From Chloracidobacterium sp. UBA6041 (GTDB lineage Bacteria > Acidobacteriota > Blastocatellia > Pyrinomonadales > Pyrinomonadaceae), in contig DIYZ01000026.1 of the NCBI GenBank assembly GCA_002427845.1, forward strand, positions 2,516 to 33,138: a stretch of 30,623 bases of DNA. The letters are read 5' to 3'. This document shows, piece after piece, positions 23,029-29,669 of the stretch; position 1 is the first letter of the stretch, and each line of letters opens with the position of its first letter. The notes beneath the pieces are model-generated. The model saw nothing but the letters and a program-made list of their open reading frames with translations, did no database searches and was not told the origin of the DNA. Position numbers and translations under genes: made by a program.

Positions 23029-23460
23029 TTAAGATGGTGGATAAATGTGGTAGAGCATCAAATAGACAATCACGCCCGTTACTGAAACGTACAGCCACAG
23101 CGGCAGTGTCCAGCGGGCAATCCTTTTGTGCCGGACAAAATCCAGTCGTACTGCGCGATAGAGCGTCACAAATATCAAGGGCACAATCACGACGGCTAGA
23201 ATCGTATGAGTTATCAGAATAGTGAAATAAATTGGACGAACAATTCCCTGTCCGAGAAAACGCGTCGAGCCATGAAAATAGTGATAAGTCAGATATGACG
23301 TTAGAAAAAGGGTTGAAGAAACCAGGGCCGAAAGCTGGCAGTTTCGATGGGCCCGGATTCGGCCGAGACGAATGAATCTAAAGCCAGCCAGTAGAAGAAT
23401 CGCGCTGGTGGTATTCAGAACTGCGTTGAGATGGGGAAGGTAGTGAATATATTTAGGCAT
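23029..23460 (-). CDS. DUF420 (CtaM/YozB-like) membrane protein
   Basis: A 143-residue inner-membrane protein with four helices, starting MPKYIHYLPHLNAVLNTTSA; this ATG at 23460 fits the family better than the upstream open region, which runs into a repeat. Conserved DUF420 features include HLNAVLN, AHRNCQLSALVSSTLFLTSY, YHYFHGSTRF and a histidine-rich ILITHTILAVVIVPLI helix. Staphylococcal and Bacillus CtaM of this family are needed for heme-copper oxidase function, which suits its position downstream of the cox genes. A palindromic element separates it from the preceding small genes. No clear ribosome site. Confidence 0.85.
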   Translation of the reverse strand: MPKYIHYLPHLNAVLNTTSAILLLAGFRFIRLGRIRAHRNCQLSALVSSTLFLTSYLTYHYFHGSTRFLGQGIVRPIYFTILITHTILAVVIVPLIFVTLYRAVRLDFVRHKRIARWTLPLWLYVSVTGVIVYLMLYHIYPPS

Positions 23461-23487
23461 CAGGTAAAATGTATTCAGGCCAGAGCG

Positions 23488-23613
23488 GCGCTCCAGAGGA
23501 GCGCAATGTTTATAGCACAAGGCTCTTCTGAGAACTCAAAGCTCCGTAAGGAGCGACATATCGCTCCTACGGAGCTCAAATCAGCAAACAACCTTCAAAC
23601 CATAAACATTGCG
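23488..23613. repeat. Composite inverted-repeat (BIME-like) element
   Basis: A first hairpin GCGCTCC-AGA-GGAGCGC (23488-23504) is followed by CGCAATGTTTATA (23502-23514), which pairs with CATAAACATTGCG (23601-23613). Between them is a strong hairpin: arms 23540-23556 and 23561-23576 (AGCTCCGTA..GGAGCGA / TCGCTCCTACGGAGCT), one bulge, CATA loop. This looks like a pair of REP units in inverted orientation. Confidence 0.75.
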
Positions 23614-23663
23614 TCGCTAGTTTCCTGGGGGGACCAGACGATGGCCTCAAGACGACAAACTCG

Positions 23664-23891
23664 CTAAGTCTTGGATTGCTTTGCCGCTTCTTTTCCCTTT
23701 TCAGTCAACGAATAGAAATCGTTTCCCTCCTCCTGAAGCAAACCTTCACTTGCTAATTTTTCGACCGCATCAAACACCGCGGTGCGCGCGTCAGGATCGT
23801 TTTCACCGACCTCAAAGAGAGTGTGCAGATCGAGCTTGTCCTTGCTCCAGTGCTCAAAACTTCCCAGTACGAGTTTTTCGATTTTACTCAC
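23664..23891 (-). CDS. Small winged-helix-like hypothetical protein (75 aa)
   Basis: GTG start at 23891, 27 nt after the stop of the preceding two-helix protein gene, so probably in the same transcript. The 75 residues are soluble and charged; VFDAVEKLASEGLLQEEGND followed by FYSLTEKGKEAAKQ looks like the recognition helix and wing of a small winged-helix domain, with the typical 'Y-x-L-T-x-K-G' wing ending of MarR/PadR-like folds. There is no ribosome site of note. I do not recognise a named family. Retention in the oxidase string suggests a regulatory or accessory role, but this is inference. Confidence 0.65.
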   Translation of the reverse strand: MSKIEKLVLGSFEHWSKDKLDLHTLFEVGENDPDARTAVFDAVEKLASEGLLQEEGNDFYSLTEKGKEAAKQSKT

Positions 23892-23917
23892 GGCAGGATT
23901 AACGCGATACGCGTGGG

Positions 23918-24256
23918 CTACGGTTGCTTTTGCTGCATATTCGCAACCATCGATTTCACATCAGGGGGAACTGCACGGCCTTTCGAGTCCAGCAATGGTG
24001 CACCGCCTCCGATGACTGGTGGCCTATCGAGGACAGCCTTTTTTCGAAAAGGAATCGGAAGTCTCCCCTCGTTTTTCATGTACAACAAGGGGTTCGCTGC
24101 AAACATAAGCGCCATAACCAGGCAGACGGCGGTGACGAACAGATTGTCAGTTGTGAAAAACTGAGCGGAGAAAAGCGCGTTCAGAACGGCGAGGGCGATA
24201 AAGATGAGGGCCGCAATGATGCAGATCAGATTCAGTAACTTCGCTTCGCTCTTCAT
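23918..24256 (-). CDS. Two-helix membrane protein of unknown function
   Basis: A 112-residue protein from ATG 24256 (an open frame extends 30 bases further up, with no better start). Two transmembrane helices are clear: LLNLICIIAALIFIALAVLN and NLFVTAVCLVMALMFAANPL. The remaining ~45 residues are soluble, with a Pro/Gly-rich PPVIGGGAPLLDSKGRAVPP segment and a short amphipathic end. GGGA lies about 12 nt before the ATG. No family recognised. It follows the zinc-ribbon gene by 85 nt and precedes the winged-helix-like gene on the same strand. Confidence 0.65.
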   Translation of the reverse strand: MKSEAKLLNLICIIAALIFIALAVLNALFSAQFFTTDNLFVTAVCLVMALMFAANPLLYMKNEGRLPIPFRKKAVLDRPPVIGGGAPLLDSKGRAVPPDVKSMVANMQQKQP

Positions 24257-24341
24257 GACTCTTATCCCGCTGGTTTCCATTACCATCCTGCACCAAACAG
24301 CCTCGATATTTCAAAGGCCCGCCTTTCAGCAATCCTCGCCA

Positions 24342-24557
24342 TTAATGTTTGGCCTTCCCCGCGGGTTTCGGACGCTCCGACATCTCTTCGTAACCGCATC
24401 TTTCGCACTGCCAAATCGGAAATGTGCCGGTTGGATCGGCGACGCTTTGATAAACCGCGCGGTTGGACGGAATTATCTTTCCACCACACCGCGGACAGAC
24501 ACGCCCGCGAGTAGTCCGCTTCTCAACATCGATGCGTAGGAGATTTTCCTCAGCCAT
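24342..24557 (-). CDS. Small zinc-ribbon protein (71 aa)
   Basis: A 71-residue protein with two cysteine pairs: C21-x2-C24 in CPRCGGKIIP and C51-x2-C54 in WQCERCGYEEM, the usual zinc-ribbon knuckles, followed by a Lys/Pro tail. The first 20 residues are charged. Between the pairs is a segment (SNRAVYQSVADPTGTFPIWQ) compatible with the beta-hairpin of a ribbon. It is probably a metal-binding accessory or nucleic-acid-binding protein; no specific family recognised. Its 5' leader is the AGTCGGG period-7 array, which leaves no clear ribosome site. Confidence 0.7.
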   Translation of the reverse strand: MAEENLLRIDVEKRTTRGRVCPRCGGKIIPSNRAVYQSVADPTGTFPIWQCERCGYEEMSERPKPAGKAKH

Positions 24558-24566
24558 AACTGAAAC

Positions 24567-24600
24567 AGTCGGGAGTCGGGAGTCTCGAGTCTTAGTAGAC
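24567..24600 (-). repeat. Period-7 repeat (AGTCGGG type) before the zinc-ribbon gene
   Basis: Read on the plus strand the units are AGTCGGG, AGTCGGG, AGTCTCG, AGTCTTA, then GTAGACTC. On the mRNA (minus) strand GAGTC and GACTC at its 5' end can form a 5-bp hairpin. It lies 10 nt upstream of the ATG at 24557. Confidence 0.7.
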
Positions 24601-24614
24601 TCAGAAACACGAAT

Positions 24615-24905
24615 TCAATTTTCCTTCGTCTCTCCGAACGGCCCAGTACCTTCTGCTTGTTTCTCAGTGCTCCCTGTTCGGTAATGTCTCAGCACCATAA
24701 ATATTGAGCAGAATATGGTGACCGGTGGTACCAGGAGCACCAGTACCCCGATATTGAAGTTCCTGATAAAAAACGCGTTGTTCGAACCCGCCAGCGATGC
24801 CCTGCACATCGAGCACTGGGCGAACGCGGATGTGGAGCACAACAACAAGGCCACAATTCCCGCTATGGCTGGCAGCACCGCCTTAAGCTTCGAACGTTTA
24901 TTCAT
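24615..24905 (-). CDS. Exported CxxC membrane protein downstream of the cox genes (96 aa)
   Basis: Start ATG 24905 overlaps the stop of the COX4-type gene in a TGATG junction, indicating coupling; a TTG one codon earlier is less likely. The 96-residue product has a signal peptide (LPAIAGIVALLLCSTSAFA) and then begins its mature part QCSMCRASL, so a CxxC sits directly at the exported N-terminus. A second transmembrane helix (VLVLLVPPVTIFCSIFMVLR) and a short polar tail follow. The position in the oxidase operon and exported CxxC suggest a role in copper or thiol handling during oxidase assembly; that is inference. No family name recognised. Confidence 0.7.
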   Translation of the reverse strand: MNKRSKLKAVLPAIAGIVALLLCSTSAFAQCSMCRASLAGSNNAFFIRNFNIGVLVLLVPPVTIFCSIFMVLRHYRTGSTEKQAEGTGPFGETKEN

Positions 24906-25252
24906 CAAGGTTCCTCTGCCGACGCCGGCGGATTTTCTTTAAATTGATAGCGCAAGCCTGCCGATCTGAAGCTGTCAGGGAAGAACACGAAAAGCAGGCA
25001 GATGCAAACGACTAACATCGGAACAATAGTCAAAATCAAGCTCAAGCGCTCAAACTTCAAGTGCATAAAGTAGGCCACGATCAGGGCCGCCTTAATGATT
25101 GAAAGACCAAGCAGGATCGTCAACATGAAATGGATTGGCATCGGCCTGTAAGCAATGCCGATCTCAACCATTGTCAGCAGAACCAGCCAGCCCCAGATCG
25201 AAATAAATAGTTTATTGCTGCCGGCAAAATGTTCTTCCACGTGTTCGCTCAT
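24905..25252 (-). CDS. coxD: Cytochrome c oxidase subunit IV (prokaryotic type)
   Basis: Small three-helix subunit (115 residues) of aa3/caa3-type oxidases. Recognised from IWGWLVLLTMVEIGIAY, the ILLGLSIIKAALIVAYFMHL helix with the K-A-x-x-V-x-x-Y-F-M-H-L motif of bacterial COX4, and LTIVPMLVVCICLLFVFFPD. The start follows a strong GGAGG by 8 nt. It lies downstream of the second subunit III gene and overlaps the next small gene by one base. Symbol coxD follows the common operon naming; ctaF is used in Bacillus. Confidence 0.88.
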   Translation of the reverse strand: MSEHVEEHFAGSNKLFISIWGWLVLLTMVEIGIAYRPMPIHFMLTILLGLSIIKAALIVAYFMHLKFERLSLILTIVPMLVVCICLLFVFFPDSFRSAGLRYQFKENPPASAEEP

Positions 25253-25309
25253 GCTCGATTCCTCCGGTCCAATCTCCAGCCATTCTTAACGCCAGCTTGA
25301 AGTGGCGAC

Positions 25310-25323
25310 TTACGATTTACCTT
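25310..25323 (-). repeat. Short TCGTAAA-type repeat supplying the coxC2 stop codon
   Basis: On the minus strand the coxC2 reading frame ends AGG TAA, and the stop is the first codon of TAAATCGTAA, one and a half units of the same repeat as at ctaB. No downstream inverted partner is present here. Confidence 0.55.
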
Positions 25324-25997
25324 GCCAGGTGGCCACCCACATCCACTGACAGGATGTAAATCAGCGGGAACACAAACATCCAGACCAGATCAACAAAGTG
25401 CCAGTAGAGGCCACTGATCTCAACGTCTTCGTGATTCACTTTCTTAACGCGCGCGGCCACCACTCCCAGATATATAATGCCGCTGGCGACGTGGAACATG
25501 TGCAGGCCGGTAATGGTAAAGAAAGTGGCGCCAAACAAAGGCGACGGCAATCTTCCATCTGACGTGGTAAAGGTCGATACCCAGTGGGCCGGTAAACTAA
25601 ACGGTCGCAGGCCCTCACTGATCAAATGGTTCCATTCGATAAGGTGCAGAATGACAAACGCCGCGCCGAAGAACATCGTCGCCAGAATCCATTTGCGGGC
25701 CGCCGCCTTGTCTCCGCGGCTCGACGCTGAGACACCGAAGACCATCGTCAAGCTGGACGAGAGCAGACAGAAGGTCATGACGGATGAAAAGAGGATGCTC
25801 GGACGGAAAGGAAATGGCGTGGGCCACACGTTTGACGCGCGCAGGTAACTGTAGCCAATCAGCAGCGCTGAGAACGTCAATGAGTCGGAAACAATAAACA
25901 ACCACATCCCGAGTTTGCGATGACCAATGCGATAGGGATGCACACCCCCGCCCCAGTCCGCTGCCGGAAAATGCACTGAGCTTGCTTCTGTACTCAC
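25317..25997 (-). CDS. coxC: Cytochrome c oxidase subunit III (second copy)
   Basis: Five-to-seven-helix subunit (226 residues) of the heme-copper oxidase. Conserved parts: HRKLGMWLFIVSDSLTFSAL near the N-terminus, the ILHLIEWNHLI segment, FGATFFTITGLHMFHVASG and the terminal GLYWHFVDLVWMFVFPLIYI. The start is GTG 25997 with GGAGGT about 7 nt upstream. It is the second subunit III gene in the operon: the one just upstream (26119-26805) is a distant paralogue, a two-COX3 arrangement seen in some oxidase operons where the two proteins probably act together. The stop codon lies inside a period-7 repeat. Confidence 0.92.
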   Translation of the reverse strand: MSTEASSVHFPAADWGGGVHPYRIGHRKLGMWLFIVSDSLTFSALLIGYSYLRASNVWPTPFPFRPSILFSSVMTFCLLSSSLTMVFGVSASSRGDKAAARKWILATMFFGAAFVILHLIEWNHLISEGLRPFSLPAHWVSTFTTSDGRLPSPLFGATFFTITGLHMFHVASGIIYLGVVAARVKKVNHEDVEISGLYWHFVDLVWMFVFPLIYILSVDVGGHLAR

Positions 25998-26088
25998 CTG
26001 TCACCTCCAAAGGGTATCAGTCTGCGAGCTTGAAAACGCCCTTACTACCACAGATTGAAGTCCGTGTTTCTCCTCAATACAGTCCGCT

Positions 26089-26114
26089 GTTTAGAGGCGG
26101 CACTTGTGCCGCCT
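26089..26114. repeat. REP-like palindrome, copy 2
   Basis: GTTTAG followed by AGGCGGCACTTGTGCCGCCT, a perfect 9-bp dyad with a TT centre, in the gap between the two subunit III genes. Compared with copy 1 at 18208-18232 two base pairs differ, both by paired changes. Confidence 0.75.
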
Positions 26115-26118
26115 ACTG

Positions 26119-26805
26119 CTACCGCACAAAGAAAAGCAGCACGAACAAGTAGAGCCACAAAAAGTCCATAAAATGCCAGTAGATCGTTACTGCGTCTGTG
26201 CCCGCCTGCGCCTTTTCTACGGCAAAGTAGTCTTCTCGCGCTGCGCGAACCCGAAAGGCAAGGTAAACAAGCGCAATTAATCCGCCAAGCAGATGCGCGC
26301 CGTGCGTTGCAGTCAAAAGATAAAAAAACGAGCTGTGCGGATTGCTCGCAACGTAGATTCCCTGCTGCACGAACTGTCGCCAGGCAAGCAGTTGCGATCC
26401 TAAGAATCCGAATCCGAGCGCCACGGTCACCAGCAGCCAGCGTCTATGCGCGCTATGACTTGCGCTCTTCAATTTGCGTCGAGCAGTTTCAAGCGTGCCG
26501 CTGCTGATGAGTATTAAGGCCGTGCTTAGCAGCAGGATTCGCGGCATCTTCAGAGGCTGCCAATCATTTGATGAAGCTGCGCGCACAATGTAAGCGCTGC
26601 TCAGCGCTGTAAACATCATCAGGATCGACGCCAGCGCCACCCACGTCCCGATGCGATAGCGGTTTGCTGAAGACTGAAAGTCCGGGAAAGCGCGCTCATG
26701 GCCGTTTCGTTTGGGCGCACCATTACCATTGGGACCACGAGGTTTCGGCCCACCACCGATCGCTGTTTTTGTTAGGGGCCTAGCGCCTGTGACCGTTGTG
26801 GCCAT
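26119..26805 (-). CDS. coxC: Cytochrome c oxidase subunit III (first copy)
   Basis: A divergent subunit III (228 residues). After a ~50-residue Pro/Gly/Lys-rich N-terminal tail, the membrane part shows YRIGTWVALASILMMFTALS, then a RRWLLVTVALGFGFLGSQLL helix, the SSFFYLLTATHGAHLLGGLI segment and DAVTIYWHFMDFLWLYLFVL, the last being the hallmark COX3 end. The likely ATG at 26805 lies inside the 3' end of coxA (26-nt overlap) with AAGGAG upstream; two GTG codons just before it are alternatives. Both copies of subunit III are encoded in tandem after coxA. Confidence 0.9.
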   Translation of the reverse strand: MATTVTGARPLTKTAIGGGPKPRGPNGNGAPKRNGHERAFPDFQSSANRYRIGTWVALASILMMFTALSSAYIVRAASSNDWQPLKMPRILLLSTALILISSGTLETARRKLKSASHSAHRRWLLVTVALGFGFLGSQLLAWRQFVQQGIYVASNPHSSFFYLLTATHGAHLLGGLIALVYLAFRVRAAREDYFAVEKAQAGTDAVTIYWHFMDFLWLYLFVLLFFVR

Positions 26806-28663
26806 CACCACCCACTCCTTCGCTTATCGGGACCTCACTCGCATCGGGTTCCGTCTGCATAACGAAATCGTTTGGCGCTCCGGGCACGGCAAACTCATAT
26901 GGCCCGCGGTAAACGACTGGGAGAACGCCGGCAAAATTGTCGTGCGGCGGTGGGCTGGATGTGGTCCACTCGAGAGTGGTCGCCTCCCACGGATTCGCAC
27001 TCGCCTTCTTACCTTTGAAGACGCTCCAAACAAGATTGAAGTAAAAAAGAATTTGCGTGCACACCGTGGCAATCGCGGCAATCGACACAAACACAATCAG
27101 CGGGTGAAGCGAGTCGAGAAACCTGTACTCAGTAAACTGCGCGTAGCGCCGCGGCATGCCCACCATGCCCATTGTGTGCATCGGCACGAAGATGCAGTAA
27201 ACGCCGACGAAAGTTATCCAGAAATGAATTTTCCCGAGCCGCTCATTGAGAAAACGGCCAAACATTTTGGGGAACCAGAAGTAGATCGCGGCAAACATAC
27301 CGAAGATCGACGCCACGCCCATCACCAGGTGAAAGTGTGCTAACACGAAGTAAGTGTCGTGTATGGGCAGGTCAAGCGATGTTTGGCCAAGAACCAGACC
27401 GGTAATCCCGCCGGCCACAAACAGCGATACAAAGCCTATGGCAAACAGCATCGGCGTGGTGAAGCGAATTTTCGCGCCCCATAACGTACCGAGCCAGTTA
27501 AAGGTCTTCACCGCCGATGGTACGCCAATCGATAGCGTCAGAATGGAAAAGGTCATTGCCGAGTAGGGACTCATACCGCTGATGAACATGTGATGGCCCC
27601 AAACAAAGAACCCCAACAGGCCAATGGCAAAGATAGCAAACACCATGGCGCGATAACCAAAGATGGGTTTGCGAGCGAAGGTTGAAAGGATGTGGGACGT
27701 CGCGCCCATGCCGGGGAGAATCGCAATATAAACTTCCGGGTGACCGAAAAACCAAAACAGGTGTTGCCAGAGAATCGGCGAGCCGCCGCTGTGCGCCGTC
27801 AGCACCGAGCTTCCGAAGACCAGGCCGCCGGGTATGAAGAAGCTCGTGCCGGCAACTCGATCAAGGAAGAGCAAGATGCCGCCGCCGAGTAGGACTGGAA
27901 ACGAAAGCAGTGCCAGCACCGCGGTCGTGAACCAGGCCCAGCACGTCAAGGGCATGCGCATGAGGGTCATTCCCCTGGTGCGCATGTTGAGCAGTGTCGT
28001 GATGAAGTTAAGCGCGCCGAGCAACGAACCCACGCAGAAGATCGCAATGCTTACGATCCAGAGGTTCATGCCTGCGCCCTGGCCCGGACCGGCCGCCATG
28101 CCAACGGCGCTTAAAGGCGCATAGCCAGTCCACCCTCCGATCGGGCCTACGGTGGCGCCACTGCCGCCGCCCAAGGCCACTCCGAGTGCCGAGTTAGCGA
28201 TCGTCGTATTGCCCTCAACAAAGATGGCCGTGAGTATGACGATGAACCCGACAAGCGTTATCCAAAACGACATCATGTTCAGAAACGGGAAAGCCATGTC
28301 TTCCGCGCCGATCTGAATGGGAAGAAAATAGTTCCCAAAGCCACCCTGGGGCGCGGTGGTGAGAACGAAGAAAACCATGATCGTTCCGTGCATGGTCACG
28401 AGCGACAGATAAAACTCGGGATTCATAACGCCGCCCGGCGCACCGTTCGGAAAAAGCGTTCCCAGGATCGGCCAGTGCGTACCCGGCCACGACAGATTCA
28501 AGCGCATCAGCACCGACATAGTCATGCCCACCACGACTGCGACCAGCGCCAGAATGATGTACTGGATGCCGATGACTTTATGATCCAGGCTGAAGATGTA
28601 CTTACGAATGAAGCTCGTGGGCGCCTCATGACGGTGCACTGCTTCGTGCGTTTCACCTGACAT
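26780..28663 (-). CDS. coxA: Cytochrome c oxidase subunit I (A1-type heme-copper oxidase)
   Basis: Catalytic subunit that reduces oxygen and pumps protons (627 residues, twelve helices). Heme/copper ligands are in place: H92 in TMHGTIM (heme a), H307 and Y311 in FGHPEVYI with E309, H356-H357 in WGHHMF (CuB), H442 and H444 in LAHFHLVMG. The E309 in HPEV is typical of A1-family oxidases with a full D-channel end; K385 in SAVKTFNW marks the K-channel. AGGAG lies 7 nt before the ATG. The C-terminal ~80 residues are polar and unlike bovine subunit I. Gene order coxB-coxA-coxC-coxC-coxD supports an aa3 or caa3 oxidase, but no cytochrome c domain is seen in coxB. Confidence 0.96.
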   Translation of the reverse strand: MSGETHEAVHRHEAPTSFIRKYIFSLDHKVIGIQYIILALVAVVVGMTMSVLMRLNLSWPGTHWPILGTLFPNGAPGGVMNPEFYLSLVTMHGTIMVFFVLTTAPQGGFGNYFLPIQIGAEDMAFPFLNMMSFWITLVGFIVILTAIFVEGNTTIANSALGVALGGGSGATVGPIGGWTGYAPLSAVGMAAGPGQGAGMNLWIVSIAIFCVGSLLGALNFITTLLNMRTRGMTLMRMPLTCWAWFTTAVLALLSFPVLLGGGILLFLDRVAGTSFFIPGGLVFGSSVLTAHSGGSPILWQHLFWFFGHPEVYIAILPGMGATSHILSTFARKPIFGYRAMVFAIFAIGLLGFFVWGHHMFISGMSPYSAMTFSILTLSIGVPSAVKTFNWLGTLWGAKIRFTTPMLFAIGFVSLFVAGGITGLVLGQTSLDLPIHDTYFVLAHFHLVMGVASIFGMFAAIYFWFPKMFGRFLNERLGKIHFWITFVGVYCIFVPMHTMGMVGMPRRYAQFTEYRFLDSLHPLIVFVSIAAIATVCTQILFYFNLVWSVFKGKKASANPWEATTLEWTTSSPPPHDNFAGVLPVVYRGPYEFAVPGAPNDFVMQTEPDASEVPISEGVGGDGHNGHRR

Positions 28664-28710
28664 CTCTAATCTCCTAGTGGTTAGGCTGAATCAACAATCC
28701 GAGATCGTTT

Positions 28711-29562
28711 TCACTGCTGGTAAGTCGGCAACTGATACTTCGCTAGCAGCTCGGTGACGCGAGTCTGAAATTGATCTTGCGGCAGAGCCATCAGGGCCTG
28801 ATGCTCGTCCGCCGGCAACACCAGCATGAAACTCCTCATCCGGAAGTGAAATTGTCCACAAAGCTCTGCGCATGCCAGTTCATACTTGCCTGGTCGGTTT
28901 GCCGTGAAGTGCACGCGAATCATCATTCCCGGAACCAGGTCCTGCTTAAACCTTAGTTGCGGAACCCAGAAGTCATGAATAACGTCCCGGGAGCGAAGAA
29001 TCAGCTCGACTGGGCGGCCCGCGGGAACCGCAATCACGCTGTGCGTCACATCGTCTTTGGCGTTTGGATCAGTTTGGTCCAGGCCAATGTAATTAAGCGC
29101 CGAATCATCGATGAGGTTGGGGTCGGTGCGGCCGAAGACGCCGTCTTTACCGGCGTAATGAAAGTTCCATTGAAACTGTTGCGCGACCACTTCAACCTGG
29201 AATGCGCCCGCGGGAGCTTTGTTGAAATGAAGCGATGCCCAGACGCTCTGGCCCATGACGGCGAGACCGATGAAGATCACGGCGGTCATGATCGTCCAAA
29301 CAACTTCCAGCCGATTGCTGCCATGCGAATAGACCGCCCGCGTGCCCTCGCCACGATCGCGATATTTCCAAACCATGTAACCCAGACCAACCTGGGCGGC
29401 GGTGAAGGCGATGCCGACCACGATTATTGTCAGCAGAAACTGACGATCAAGCGCGGCCGCGTGAGAAGAGATGGCTTCAGGAAACCACCACTTCTTCACG
29501 AAGAAGAGACTCACTGAACCCAGTGTCAGGATCCAGATGATAACCGCCAGAGCTCGTCCCAT
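28711..29562 (-). CDS. coxB: Cytochrome c oxidase subunit II (CuA subunit)
   Basis: Receives electrons from cytochrome c (283 residues). Three hydrophobic segments occur near 5-22, 42-65 and 86-106; the first may be an uncleaved signal anchor. The periplasmic domain has the aromatic entry patch QFQWNFHY and the CuA ligands H196 (HDFWVPQL), C231, E233, C235, H239 and M242 in CAELCGQFHFRM. There is no cytochrome c domain after the CuA domain, so this is aa3-like rather than caa3. AAGGAG is 8 nt before the ATG and directly follows the period-7 array shared with ctaB. It is separated from coxA by 47 nt. Confidence 0.95.
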   Translation of the reverse strand: MGRALAVIIWILTLGSVSLFFVKKWWFPEAISSHAAALDRQFLLTIIVVGIAFTAAQVGLGYMVWKYRDRGEGTRAVYSHGSNRLEVVWTIMTAVIFIGLAVMGQSVWASLHFNKAPAGAFQVEVVAQQFQWNFHYAGKDGVFGRTDPNLIDDSALNYIGLDQTDPNAKDDVTHSVIAVPAGRPVELILRSRDVIHDFWVPQLRFKQDLVPGMMIRVHFTANRPGKYELACAELCGQFHFRMRSFMLVLPADEHQALMALPQDQFQTRVTELLAKYQLPTYQQ

Positions 29563-29575
29563 CGGTTACGCTCCT

Positions 29576-29669
29576 TAGTGAATAGAAAATCGTAAATCGT
29601 AAATAGTAAAGAAATCTTGCTTGAAACCTAATTCGAGTAATACCAGCGCGCGATCTATTTACGATTTAC
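29576..29669 (-). repeat. Inverted period-7 arrays between ctaB and coxB
   Basis: On the plus strand 29576-29610 holds five contiguous units (TAGTGAA, TAGAAAA, TCGTAAA, TCGTAAA, TAGTAAA), and 29656-29669 holds the inverted TTTACGA-TTTAC. In mRNA sense the ctaB TAA begins the first array and the second ends in the coxB ribosome site. The spacer is about 45 nt. Confidence 0.85.
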
